Shown: positions 33,681 through 41,167, counted from the stretch's first letter. The stretch: DNA of 56,358 nt from Roseomonas aeriglobus (GCA_016937575.1 JAFHKN010000001.1:1-56358); one strand, 5' to 3'. The notes: a model not told the origin generated them from the letters alone. Program-made: numbers and translations.

Positions 33681-34008
33681 GCCCCGGACACGGCCAAGCC
33701 GAACTCAAGGCCTGTTCGGCCCCCGCGACCATGTGGACACTCTGAAAATAGCTGTCCCGTTCCGCCCAGCGCAGATAGGCCGCACGCAAGGCCGCACGAT
33801 CATCGCGCGGCGCGCCGCACTCGGCCTTTCGCGCGACGATCATCATGTCCAGCACGCCTTGGAGATATGCTCCACACCTCTGCTCCGCGGCGCGGCAGCT
33901 CGCGAGAAGCGCGGCACCTTGCATGTCCGACTGTTTGGTTTGCGCCAGCGCCGGAGCATGAGGAGCGACCGCCCCCATCAGCGCCAAGATCATGGTTGCA
34001 CGTTTCAC
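33637..34008 (-). CDS. Rap1a/Tai-like small secreted protein
   Basis: A 123-residue protein with a GTG start at 34008 (AAAGGA eight bases upstream) and a signal peptide ending PALAQ. The core GAALLASCRAAEQRCGAYLQGVLDMM has the paired Cys and YLxGVxD pattern of Rap1a/Tai-type proteins. The domain in T6SS immunity proteins is related, but many chromosomal members have no known role. The last 15 or so residues run into the ATPase fragment on the other strand, so the original C-terminus may be lost. Confidence 0.6.
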   Translation of the reverse strand: MKRATMILALMGAVAPHAPALAQTKQSDMQGAALLASCRAAEQRCGAYLQGVLDMMIVARKAECGAPRDDRAALRAAYLRWAERDSYFQSVHMVAGAEQALSSAWPCPGHAAERPTADRAPAH

Positions 34009-34106
34009 CGTTTTCGTCCTTTCCGAACCCGGCTGGGCCGGGTGAAGGGGCGCGTCCGAGCTTAAGGTGCTGACACGCCTCAATCGCATTTTCATTCCTC
34101 GCTACC
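34009..34106. other. Gap before the mobile cassette, with left target-site copy
   Basis: No gene is seen. The gap ends in GCTACC (34101-34106), which is repeated just after the cassette at 35297-35302. Confidence 0.6.
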
Positions 34107-34250
34107 TGTAGCGAACTGCAATGATGATCGCCCGGACGCGCAATAAAGGGCGGTTTCCGGCGCACGTTGTTTGAGACAGATAGTCTCGCCAGACGCAAAT
34201 TCCGTGAGACATAGCGCACGGTCAGTGAGACGGACGCACATTGCTGATCC
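34107..34250. repeat. Left inverted end of the cassette
   Basis: It matches 35152-35296 in reverse complement with scattered differences and a few small gaps. The inner 34200-34250 part contains GTGAGAC and GCGCAC units and ends CTGATCCGC, mirrored by GCGGATCA at 35151-35158. Confidence 0.7.
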
Positions 34251-34337
34251 GCCGGCGCACGAACGGCAAAAAGTGGTGGAGAAGCGACAGGCGGGTTTCG
34301 GTAACGCGATCACAAGAAGCGGCCGTCCAGATCGCGG

Positions 34338-34907
34338 CTATAGCCCCCGCGTTTCCTCAACGAGAATGCTTTCTGCCTCATCGATACCCGCCCAAAAATC
34401 AGCTCCGGTATCCACGAACGGAATGTCGAATACCAAGCAATCATCGCGTAGCTGGCGGCTTAGCTGCTGGCTGACTTTGAGATATCGGCGGACGTTCTCA
34501 ATCCCGGTTCGATGAAGCCAGTCGGTTGGCGGCCTTGTGTGGCCTGCAACTGCCACAGCTTTGTCCTCGATCGGGATATTAGGATAACCAAGGAAGCAGG
34601 CCCTCACCGGCTGGTCAGCCTCCTGAATGAAACGGGCTACCGCTTGAGGGCGAAGGTTCACCCCTTCGACCAGATAGTCCCGTCGATCGAAGATGGCATG
34701 ATCGAGAATAGGTTCGATGATAGGCCACATCTGGTCTGCGGTGCCAAGGTCGTCGGCTCCGGGAAGAACGCCAAGCGAGCGCGCACCCAGATGAAGACCC
34801 ATCTTCAAGGCGTCCAGCGTGAACCAAGGAACGCCGTGGCGAGCGCACATACGCCCAGCCAGAATCGACTTGCCGCTTCGGCTGCAACCTCCAACGATAT
34901 AGAGCAT
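34338..34907 (-). CDS. P-loop nucleotide-binding kinase-like protein (cassette passenger)
   Basis: A 189-residue protein with an N-terminal P-loop, MLYIVGGCSRSGKS (Walker A GGCSRSGKS, residues 6-14), followed by LDALKMGLHL and DYLVEGVNLRP. The overall shape is that of small AAA-type nucleoside or 2-phosphoglycerate-kinase-like P-loop kinases. The start is the ATG at 34907 (a TTG codon precedes it). It is the only gene between the inverted ends. The substrate is unknown. Possible roles include inactivating a toxic small molecule, but nothing in the sequence proves this. Confidence 0.7.
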   Translation of the reverse strand: MLYIVGGCSRSGKSILAGRMCARHGVPWFTLDALKMGLHLGARSLGVLPGADDLGTADQMWPIIEPILDHAIFDRRDYLVEGVNLRPQAVARFIQEADQPVRACFLGYPNIPIEDKAVAVAGHTRPPTDWLHRTGIENVRRYLKVSQQLSRQLRDDCLVFDIPFVDTGADFWAGIDEAESILVEETRGL

Positions 34908-35151
34908 CAACGCCTCTTAGCGCGGCCGATGCAATGTCGGCTATCGGGAACTTGGCTCGTCCGCTGCAACGCCCGACACTGGGCGATAGCTGCCAATTGT
35001 GGCGATGTTGGCACCGCAAGAATAACGAGCGGTTTTCTGGTGGCGGGCGATACTGGCCCATGAGGCGCACCGCGTGACCAGAAAACCCGTTGCGGCAAAC
35101 AGCACCAGCTTGGCCGTGCCGGTTCGGCTATTCTCGTGCTGCTCGCGCCAG
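34908..35151. other. Non-coding interior of the cassette
   Basis: No convincing gene. An 11-bp inverted repeat, GGTTTTCTGGT (35031-35041) and ACCAGAAAACC (35077-35087), could form a stem around a 35-base loop. It probably contains the promoter of the kinase gene near 34910-34960. Confidence 0.45.
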
Positions 35152-35296
35152 CGGATCAACAATGTGCGCCCGTCTCACCGACCGTGCGCTGCGTCTCAAC
35201 GATCGTGCGCCCGCTGCGCCGATCCGTCTCAAACAATGTGCGCCGGAAACCGCCCTTCATTGCGCGTCCGGGCGGTCATCATTGCAGTTCGCTACA
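35152..35296. repeat. Right inverted end of the cassette
   Basis: Reverse complement of the left end. It holds four GTGCGC/GTCTCA units (near 35164, 35183, 35205 and 35226) at about 20-26 bp intervals, consistent with transposase-binding repeats. Confidence 0.7.
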
Positions 35297-35425
35297 GCTA
35301 CCGAGCACCTGGCCTTCGGGCGTCACGAACAGCTCGACTGTCTTGCCAGCGCTGTTCCAGTTGCCCATCGGGCCGTGGTCGGGGTCGGGCGGCGATGACG
35401 GCCCGAAAAGCCGATCGCCTGATCG
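35297..35425 (-). other. 3' tail of a reading frame interrupted by the cassette
   Basis: Read on the minus strand, codons directly after the DUF1259 stop continue in the same frame. They end NWNSAGKTVELFVTPEGQVL and then GSEE, with a stop that lies on the far side of the cassette (34089-34100) once the cassette and one GCTACC are removed. It looks like the C-terminus of a small protein with no start left. It may be vestigial. Confidence 0.4.
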
Positions 35426-36325
35426 TCAGCTTCGTTGCAGGTTCATTTTGTCAAGGGCAGCGCGCAGGCCGCGGGCGAGCTTGGCTGCATCCTGGTTCGC
35501 CCAAAAGTGCATGAAGAACAGGCGCGGCTCGTCGTTCAGCATGTGATTGTGCAGTGCCGTAACTTCGATCCCGCTGGCGCGCAGCGCGCGCATGACCGGA
35601 TCGACCTCGCTCGCTACCAGCACGAAATCGCCGGTGATCGCGGCCTTGCCGCCCCCGGTCGGCTGGAAGTTGATCGCGGTCGCGGTTCCCATCGTGGGCG
35701 GCGTGACCATACCGGCATCCATCAACCTTTCCGCGCGCGGGAAGCTGTATTGGAGGACGCCGCCATTCGGCTTGCCCTTGGCCCCCATCACGCCGTCAAG
35801 TGCGGCCGTGTTGAGATCGACGGGCGGCGAGCTGCCGGCCCCGGCTGAGGGCGGTTGCGAGTCCCTGGACGGCGCGGCGAGCGGGGTGCGGCTTTCCGCC
35901 AGCGCGGCGCGCAACGCGGTCGCGAGCTTCACCGGGTCGCCATGCCCGGCGATGTGCAGGTACATGGTGGCGGGCGCGGAGCGCAGCAGGTGATTGTGGA
36001 GCGCGGTGATCGTGAAGCCGCCGGCCAAGAGGCGGCTTATCACCGGGTTCACCTCCTCGTGCGTCAGCACCAGGTCGCCCATCACCATAGTGTCGTCACC
36101 CATCGGCTGGAACGCCGCCCAGGAGCCGAGCGCCAGTGCTGGCTTGATCGCCACGCCGTCGAGAGTGACGTGCAGGTCGGAGCGCGGGAAGCCGTAGCGA
36201 TGGACACCGCCCGCCTGTTCGGTGCCCGGTCGGCCGAGCGCAGCATCGACCTTGTTCCAGTCGGGCGCGGCCCAGGCCGGGGCGGCGAGCGCGGCGAGAA
36301 CGCCGGCCAGAAGGGGTTTCATCAT
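35426..36325 (-). CDS. DUF1259 (LppY/LpqO-like) secreted protein
   Basis: A 299-residue exported protein with a signal peptide ending PAWA (residues 1-19). It consists of two homologous halves. Each contains an ALHNH(L/M)L motif (TITALHNHLLRSAP and EVTALHNHMLNDEP) followed by a KLATALRAAL/KLARGLRAAL helix, and a linker rich in Pro, Ser and Ala separates them. The His-rich motifs suggest metal or small-molecule binding. DUF1259 genes are often found beside chromate genes, as here, divergent from chrB-chrA. The start at 36325 follows GGAGAG. Confidence 0.85.
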   Translation of the reverse strand: MMKPLLAGVLAALAAPAWAAPDWNKVDAALGRPGTEQAGGVHRYGFPRSDLHVTLDGVAIKPALALGSWAAFQPMGDDTMVMGDLVLTHEEVNPVISRLLAGGFTITALHNHLLRSAPATMYLHIAGHGDPVKLATALRAALAESRTPLAAPSRDSQPPSAGAGSSPPVDLNTAALDGVMGAKGKPNGGVLQYSFPRAERLMDAGMVTPPTMGTATAINFQPTGGGKAAITGDFVLVASEVDPVMRALRASGIEVTALHNHMLNDEPRLFFMHFWANQDAAKLARGLRAALDKMNLQRS

Positions 36326-36341
36326 CCAATCTCTCCTATCA

Positions 36342-36464
36342 TCAGCGCCGGCACGGATAGGCTTCGCGCAACGCGACGGTCTCCCCGCGCTGCGCGTGCG
36401 CCGCGGTAGGAGCGATCCCGCCCGAGACGAGCAGCGCCAGCATGGTCCCGGTCAGACGTGACAT
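36342..36464 (-). CDS. 40-residue secreted peptide upstream of the DUF1259 gene
   Basis: A short frame with AGGAG before its ATG at 36464. It encodes a clear signal peptide (MSRLTGTMLALLVSGG... TAAHAQ) followed by only 15 residues, RGETVALREAYPCRR. The stop is 17 bp before the DUF1259 start, so the two would be co-transcribed. It may be a leader peptide, a small periplasmic factor, or the start of a gene that lost its remainder. I know of no matching family. Confidence 0.5.
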   Translation of the reverse strand: MSRLTGTMLALLVSGGIAPTAAHAQRGETVALREAYPCRR

Positions 36465-36504
36465 CGCCCTCTCCTCGCGCGTTCGCCAACCCAAGTATGT
36501 CTAT

Positions 36505-36528
36505 GGTTGCATGAACGATGATGCAACC
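36505..36528. promoter_or_regulatory. Palindromic operator in the divergent chr promoter region
   Basis: GGTTGCAT (36505-36512) and ATGCAACC (36521-36528) form a perfect 8-8-8 inverted repeat. It lies 30 bp before the chrB start and 40 bp before the start of the divergent peptide gene. ChrB proteins are chromate-responsive DNA-binding regulators, so this is the probable ChrB operator serving both directions. Confidence 0.6.
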
Positions 36529-36558
36529 GTTACACTCCAAAATCCGGATGATACAGTT

Positions 36559-37509
36559 ATGACGAACGCCGAACCCAGCCCTTGGTTGCTGTTGATCCCG
36601 CAGCTTCCCGCCAAGCCCGCCTATTTGCGGGTGAAGGTGTGGCGGCGTTTGCAGGCGATCGGGGCCGCGCCGCTCAAGAACGCGGTCCACGCGCTCCCCA
36701 ACCGCGCCGACACTCGCGCGCTGTTCGAGGATTTGCACCGCGAGATTGCCGACAATGGCGGCGAGGCGCTGATCCTAGAGGCGCGGCTGGTAGGTGGCAT
36801 CGGTGACCCCGAGCTTCGCGGAACTTTCGACGCGGCGCGCGATGCCGATTACGAGGAGCTGGCGCGCGAGGCGCGGACCTTGGCGGAAGGCGAGTATGTT
36901 CCCCCCGGCGAGGTTCGCCGGTTGCGCCGCCGGCTGGACGAGATCGCCGCGATCGACTTCTTCGGCGCGCACGGGCGGCAAACGGCCGAGGCGGCGCTTG
37001 CCCCGGCGGAAGCCCGGGCGGGCCAGCACCCCGACGTGACCGGGCCGGGCGCGCCCGAGCTGGCCCAGGCCGAGCTTCGCGGGCGCACTTGGGTCACGCG
37101 CGTCCACATCCACGTCGACCGCATCGCGTCAGCGTGGTTGATCCGGCGCTTCATCGACCCGGACGCGACCTTCAAGTTCGTGGAGGGCAAGGGTTACGCC
37201 CCCGAGCCCGGCGAGCTGCGCTTCGACATGGCGGACGCCGAGTTCACGCACGAAGGCGACCGCTGCACCTTCGAGACGCTGGTGTTCCGCCGAGGGCTCG
37301 ACGGCGACCCGGCGCTCGTCGCGCTGTCGGAGATCATCCACGACCTCGACATCGCCGACGACAAGTTCGGCCGGCCGGAGACGGCCGGCGTCAGCGCGCT
37401 GATCGAGGGGATATGCGCCGCCACGCCCGACGACCCCGACCGGCTCGCGCGAGGCGCGGGCGCGCTCGACGGCTTCTACGCCCACTTCACCAGGCGACGA
37501 GGAGAATGA
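36559..37509 (+). CDS. chrB: Chromate-responsive regulator/resistance protein ChrB
   Basis: A 316-residue ChrB. The N-terminal part (WLLLIPQLPAKPAYLRVKVWRRLQAIGAAPLKNAVHALPN) is the winged-helix-like regulatory region. The C-terminal domain (WVTRVHIHVDRIASAWLIRRFIDPDATFKFV... EIIHDLDIADDKF) is the ChrB catalytic-like domain with His and Asp residues. It senses chromate and controls the chr operon. The ATG at 36559 was chosen because the family sequence begins there; an upstream in-frame ATG at 36511 lies inside the operator. Its stop overlaps the chrA start (ATGA). Confidence 0.9.
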   Translation: MTNAEPSPWLLLIPQLPAKPAYLRVKVWRRLQAIGAAPLKNAVHALPNRADTRALFEDLHREIADNGGEALILEARLVGGIGDPELRGTFDAARDADYEELAREARTLAEGEYVPPGEVRRLRRRLDEIAAIDFFGAHGRQTAEAALAPAEARAGQHPDVTGPGAPELAQAELRGRTWVTRVHIHVDRIASAWLIRRFIDPDATFKFVEGKGYAPEPGELRFDMADAEFTHEGDRCTFETLVFRRGLDGDPALVALSEIIHDLDIADDKFGRPETAGVSALIEGICAATPDDPDRLARGAGALDGFYAHFTRRRGE

Positions 37510-38915
37510 CGATGGAGGCGACCGCGACCGCGCCGATCGCAGGCCCGAGCCCGCGGGATCACGGCATCCCCTTCGGCGAAGCGCTGCGGGTCTGGGCCAA
37601 GGTTGCCGCCTTAAGCTTCGGCGGCCCGGCCGGCCAGATCGCGATGATGCACCGCGTGCTGGTCGAGGAGCGGCGATGGATCGGCGAGGAGCGGTTCCTT
37701 CACGCGCTCAACTATTGCATGTTGCTGCCCGGCCCCGAGGCGCAGCAGCTCGCCATCTACATCGGCTGGCTGCTCCACAAGACCAAGGGCGGGCTTGTCG
37801 CTGGCGCGCTGTTCGTGCTCCCCGGCCTGGTCGCGATCATGGCGCTGAGCTGGGTCTATGCGCTGTTCGGCAACGTCCCCTTTGTTGAGGCGCTGTTCTT
37901 CGGCTTGAAGGCCGCCGTGCTCGCGATCGTGCTTCAGGCCGTCGTGCGCATCGGCTCGCGCGCGCTGAAGAACAACGTCATGCGCGGGATCGCGGCGGCA
38001 TCGTTCGTGGCGATCTTCTTCCTTGGCGTTCCTTTCCCGATCATCATTCTTGCGGCCGCCATCGCCGGCTTCCTTGGCGGGCGCGCACGCCACCCCGCCT
38101 TCATGGGCGGGGGCAGCCACGGTGCATCGGGCGGCAAGATCGTCCGCGATGCCGAAACCGCGCTTGGCGAGCACGTCCCCGACCACGCCCGCCCCAGCCT
38201 CGCATGGTCGCTCCGGATCAGCGGTGCGCTCCTCGCGCTGTGGCTCGCGCCGATTGCGGCGCTGCTCGCGTCAGTCGGACCGGGCAATGTGTTCACGCAG
38301 ATCGCGCTGTTCTTCTCCAAGATGGCGGTGGTGACGTTCGGGGGCGCTTACGCCGTGCTCGCCTATGTCGCTCAGCAGGCCGTCGAAAACTACGGCTGGC
38401 TTCGTCCCGGCGAGATGCTGGACGGACTTGGCATGGCGGAGACGACGCCGGGGCCGCTGATCATCGTGACGCAGTTCGTCGGCTTCATGGGCGCGTTCCG
38501 GCAAGCGACCGGCTTGCCCCCGCTGCTCGCCGCCACCTTGGGGGGCTTGCTCACGACCTGGGTGACGTTCGTGCCTTGCTTCCTCTGGATCTTCCTGGGC
38601 GCGCCGTTCATCGAGAAGCTGCGCGGTAACAAGGCGCTGTCGGCCGCGCTCGCCGCCATCACCGCAGCCGTGGTCGGCGTGGTGCTCAATCTGGCGGTGT
38701 GGTTCGCGCTCCACACCCTGTTTCACCAAGTCCGCGCCCTGCCGATCGCCGGCAGGACGCTGGACGTGCCGGTGTTGTCCACCCTCGACCCGGCCGCGCT
38801 AGCGTTGACCGTCGCGGCCCTGGTCGCGATGTTCCGGTTCAAGTCGGGCGTGATCCCGACCTTAGGCGCGTGCGCTGCGGCGGGCGTCGCGCTTCGCTTG
38901 TCCGGGCTCGCTTAG
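37506..38915 (+). CDS. chrA: Chromate efflux transporter ChrA (two-domain)
   Basis: A 469-residue inner-membrane transporter of the long-chain CHR family that expels chromate. The two homologous halves are visible. The N-terminal half has SFGGPAGQIAMMHR and LNYCMLLPGPEAQQLAIYIGW; the C-terminal half has TFGGAYAVLAYV and GMAETTPGPLIIVTQFVGF. About 10-12 transmembrane segments are predicted, with a hydrophilic linker at about 195-230. It is coupled to chrB and convergent with the small membrane protein gene (stops overlap at 38912-38915). Confidence 0.95.
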   Translation: MTMEATATAPIAGPSPRDHGIPFGEALRVWAKVAALSFGGPAGQIAMMHRVLVEERRWIGEERFLHALNYCMLLPGPEAQQLAIYIGWLLHKTKGGLVAGALFVLPGLVAIMALSWVYALFGNVPFVEALFFGLKAAVLAIVLQAVVRIGSRALKNNVMRGIAAASFVAIFFLGVPFPIIILAAAIAGFLGGRARHPAFMGGGSHGASGGKIVRDAETALGEHVPDHARPSLAWSLRISGALLALWLAPIAALLASVGPGNVFTQIALFFSKMAVVTFGGAYAVLAYVAQQAVENYGWLRPGEMLDGLGMAETTPGPLIIVTQFVGFMGAFRQATGLPPLLAATLGGLLTTWVTFVPCFLWIFLGAPFIEKLRGNKALSAALAAITAAVVGVVLNLAVWFALHTLFHQVRALPIAGRTLDVPVLSTLDPAALALTVAALVAMFRFKSGVIPTLGACAAAGVALRLSGLA

Positions 38916-39262
38916 AGCTGGAGCCCGAAGCGCGGCCCCACCCACGTCATCGCGAGGTAGAGCGCAACCGTGAGGAGACACCCCGAGGCGAGCGCCAGCC
39001 AGAACGGCGCGCCGCGGTTGAGCATCGCCGCAATGAGTAGGAACATCGGCAAGGACGGCAGCACGTACCAGAAGGTCGCGCCGGCATGGGCCGCCATGCG
39101 CGCCCGATCGTGCGTGTCGCGCCAGAGCCAGATCATGCCCAGCACCGAGACGAGCGGGAGCGAGGCGATCAGCGCGCCGAAACCGGGGCTGCGCTTGGCG
39201 ATCTCCGACACGGCGACGATGATGACGGCCGATATGCCGGCCTTGAGAAGCAGGTAGAGCAT
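38912..39262 (-). CDS. Small four-helix membrane protein (DUF3147-like)
   Basis: A 116-residue, almost entirely hydrophobic protein (MLYLLLKAGISAVIIVAVSE start, about four transmembrane helices, ending GPRFGLQL). Size and sequence fit the DUF3147 group, often found with metal exporters. Its start overlaps the stop of the DmeF gene (TGATG), so it belongs to that operon. The function is unknown. Confidence 0.75.
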   Translation of the reverse strand: MLYLLLKAGISAVIIVAVSEIAKRSPGFGALIASLPLVSVLGMIWLWRDTHDRARMAAHAGATFWYVLPSLPMFLLIAAMLNRGAPFWLALASGCLLTVALYLAMTWVGPRFGLQL

Positions 39263-40203
39263 CAGCGCACCTCGACCGTGAGGTGCGCCAGCTCGTGAAC
39301 CGGCGCGAGCCGCTGGCGGACCAGCTCGCCATTCCGAACGCCGGCGACGCTGACGATCGCCGCGTGCGCTTCCGGTCCGACCTTCCAGACGTGCAGGTCG
39401 GTCACTCGGGCGTCGCCGGGAGCTTCGACCAGCTCGCGCACCTCGTCGGCGACATGCGCGTCGGTGCGATCGAGCAGGACGGCGGCCGTGTCGCGCATCA
39501 GGCTCCATGACCAGCGGGCGATGACGACCGCGCCGACGATCCCCATGACCGGGTCCATCCAGACCCAGCCGAGATACCGGCCGGCGAGCAGCGCCGCGAT
39601 GGCGAGGACCGAGGTGAGCGCGTCGGCGAGGACATGAACATAGGCCGAGCGGAGGTTGTTGTCGCCGCCGTGAGAGCCGTGGGCGTGCGCATGATCGTGC
39701 CCGTGGTGATGATCGTGCCCGGGCCCGTGCCCGTGATGGTGGTGACCGCTCGAGAGCAGAAAGGCGCTGGCGATGTTCACACCTAGGCCGACGACGGCAA
39801 TGATCGTGGCCTCCCCGAATGCGACCGTGATGGGCTGAAACAGGCGCAGCACCGATTCCACCCCGATCCCGAGCGCGATCAGGCCGAGCACCATGGCCGA
39901 GGCGAAACCGGCGAGGTCGCCAACCTTGCCGGTGCCGAAGCTATAGGCCGGGTTGCGCGCGTGACGCTTGGCATACGCATAAGCCGCCGCAGCGACCGAG
40001 AGCGCGCCGGCGTGCGTCGCCATGTGGAACCCGTCCGCGAGCAGCGCCATCGAGCCGGTCAGGTATCCGGCGATGATTTCGCCGACCATCATCACGGCTG
40101 TGAGTGCGACCACCCACAGGGTTCGGCGGGCGTTCTCGTCGTGCGAGCTGCCCAGGAAAACGTGATCGTGGGCAAAGCGGTCGATTTCGGAAGCGGTAGG
40201 CAT
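39262..40203 (-). CDS. dmeF: Cation diffusion facilitator DmeF (Co/Ni exporter)
   Basis: A 313-residue CDF antiporter in the inner membrane. It has six transmembrane helices, the HxxxD-type metal sites (ADGFHMATH in TM2 and VHVLADALTS in TM5), and a long His-rich loop (GHHHHGHGPGHDHHHGHDH, about residues 150-178) between TM4 and TM5. A C-terminal cytoplasmic domain follows. The His loop and the neighbouring RcnR-type sensor indicate cobalt and/or nickel efflux. The start at 40203 has AGGA upstream; a further ATG lies three codons upstream. It is 11 bp after the regulator gene. Confidence 0.9.
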   Translation of the reverse strand: MPTASEIDRFAHDHVFLGSSHDENARRTLWVVALTAVMMVGEIIAGYLTGSMALLADGFHMATHAGALSVAAAAYAYAKRHARNPAYSFGTGKVGDLAGFASAMVLGLIALGIGVESVLRLFQPITVAFGEATIIAVVGLGVNIASAFLLSSGHHHHGHGPGHDHHHGHDHAHAHGSHGGDNNLRSAYVHVLADALTSVLAIAALLAGRYLGWVWMDPVMGIVGAVVIARWSWSLMRDTAAVLLDRTDAHVADEVRELVEAPGDARVTDLHVWKVGPEAHAAIVSVAGVRNGELVRQRLAPVHELAHLTVEVR

Positions 40204-40214
40204 CGAGCACAATC

Positions 40215-40490
40215 CTACTTGGCGTAACGGCGGATCACCGCCAGCAGCTCGTCGGCTCCGTGGGCGCGCTCCTCGTCCGTCAGCCCCGACCGAGCAACGT
40301 GCGCTTCCAGGTGTTCGGCGATAATTTCGTCCATCAGCCCGTTCACCGCGCCGCGGACGGCCGCGACCAAGTGCAGAACCGTCGCGCAGGAGTCGCCTGA
40401 CGTGAGGCCGCGTTCGACGGCCCCGACTTGGCCGGCGATACGACGCACGCGTGCGATCAGGTCGGCGTTGGAACCGGAGAGATGAGCCAT
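40215..40490 (-). CDS. dmeR: RcnR/CsoR-family nickel-cobalt repressor (DmeR-like)
   Basis: A 91-residue all-helical metal-sensing repressor. All four RcnR metal ligands are present at their canonical positions: His3, Cys35, His60 and His64. This separates it from Cu(I)-sensing CsoR (Cys-His-Cys) and formaldehyde-sensing FrmR. The start is the ATG at 40490; the longer frame would destroy the His3 position. It is the first gene of the regulator, dmeF, small membrane protein operon, with a G-tract operator directly before it. Confidence 0.92.
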   Translation of the reverse strand: MAHLSGSNADLIARVRRIAGQVGAVERGLTSGDSCATVLHLVAAVRGAVNGLMDEIIAEHLEAHVARSGLTDEERAHGADELLAVIRRYAK

Positions 40491-40507
40491 ATACCCCCCT
40501 CCCCTAT
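40491..40507. promoter_or_regulatory. G-tract operator for the RcnR-type repressor
   Basis: Read on the minus strand, ATAGGGGAGGGGGGTAT is a G-tract bounded by ATA/TAT ends, the type of site bound by RcnR and DmeR proteins. It touches the start codon and includes the ribosome-binding purines, so repression could act on both transcription and translation. Confidence 0.6.
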
Positions 40508-40712
40508 GCCGGGCAGATCGCAAGAACAACCCGGCGCATTACCGCTGTTCAGAAAACGGCCGGGGCTGTTGAAAAATGCGCCGCTCGCGGCCGGGTACGG
40601 TTGAGGGCGGAATGACACCCTAAGGTCTTGCGATCCCGTCTCGCATGGGATGGTTGATCGGGAAAGAGAACCCGTTCCCGAAACTCACCCAAACACGCTG
40701 TTGTGGGAACGG
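40508..40712. other. Intergenic region with an orphan IS end
   Basis: No gene is visible. It holds the orphan IS-end copy at 40554-40576 and an inverted pair of CGGGAA/TTCCCG units (near 40660 and 40675). The adjacent bases have no transposase coding. Confidence 0.5.
40554..40576. repeat. Inverted copy of the IS1182-type end at 20823-20845
   Basis: An exact 23-base match in opposite orientation to 20823-20845, with unrelated flanks. It is probably a scar of a second, lost copy of the same IS family. The two sites bracket the maintenance, transfer, defence and metal genes, so recombination between them would invert that 19.7-kb block. Confidence 0.55.
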
Positions 40713-41126
40713 CTAACGCAACGGCGCTTTGGCTTCGGGGCCTTCGAACCAGCGGTTTATATCGTCGGGCGATGTGACCGCCGCCTGGTTGAACACGAAA
40801 CGTGCGTTCGGGTAAGCGGCGTGGAGTAGGTTCACCAGCCCCTCGAACAGCAGCGTGTTGTCGGCGACGAGCCGCACCCCCGCGCCGATCAGCAGGGCGT
40901 CGAACGGTCCCTGTTCCACGGCCCTGCCGACGACATCCTCGGGCGTATCGCCGTTCCTGATGAGGACGTTGACGACCTCGAAGCCCGCCTGGCGCAGCAT
41001 GGCGACGTTGCCGTCGTTCGCCTGCCGCAGCTTGTCCTCAGTCAACCCCTCGAATCGCTTGAACTCGGGCGTATCGAAATCGACGCGCTCCGGATGAAGG
41101 CCGGTTTGCAGGACGCGAATGGTCAT
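40713..41126 (-). CDS. Conserved hypothetical protein, third gene of the monooxygenase operon
   Basis: A 137-residue soluble protein (MTIRVLQTGLHPERVDFDTPEF start). The middle region GPFDALLIGAGVRLVADNTLLFEGLVNLLHAAYPNARFVFNQ looks like a Rossmann-like alpha/beta fold. GGGAG stands about nine bases before the ATG. It lies 41 bp after the hydrolase C-part on the same strand, so before the insertion it was co-transcribed with the monooxygenase and hydrolase. I do not recognise the family. Confidence 0.65.
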   Translation of the reverse strand: MTIRVLQTGLHPERVDFDTPEFKRFEGLTEDKLRQANDGNVAMLRQAGFEVVNVLIRNGDTPEDVVGRAVEQGPFDALLIGAGVRLVADNTLLFEGLVNLLHAAYPNARFVFNQAAVTSPDDINRWFEGPEAKAPLR

Positions 41127-41167
41127 GGCGGTTCTCTCCCGATGCTGGCGGTACGGAAAGCGCTAGC

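Larger units (their letters stand above)
34107..35296. mobile_element. 1190-bp non-autonomous mobile cassette with IS21-type ends and a kinase gene
   Basis: The element begins TGTAGCGAACTGCAATGATG and ends with its complement. It is flanked by a 6-bp direct repeat, GCTACC (34101-34106 and 35297-35302), a target-site duplication. The two ends match in inverse orientation over about 140 bp and contain several spaced GCGCAC...TGAGAC units, as in the multiple terminal repeats of IS21-family elements. TG...CA termini also fit. There is no istA/istB transposase; the only gene is a P-loop kinase. The layout is that of a mobile insertion cassette moved in trans by a full IS21-type element. The insertion cut the 3' end of a reading frame that continues at 35303. 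Confidence 0.75.

Noticed and set aside
33366..34073. 235-codon plus-strand gene after the restriction enzyme
   Set aside because: Only the first about 95 residues resemble a protein family; the rest is antisense to the Rap1a-like gene. It was annotated as an ATPase fragment instead.
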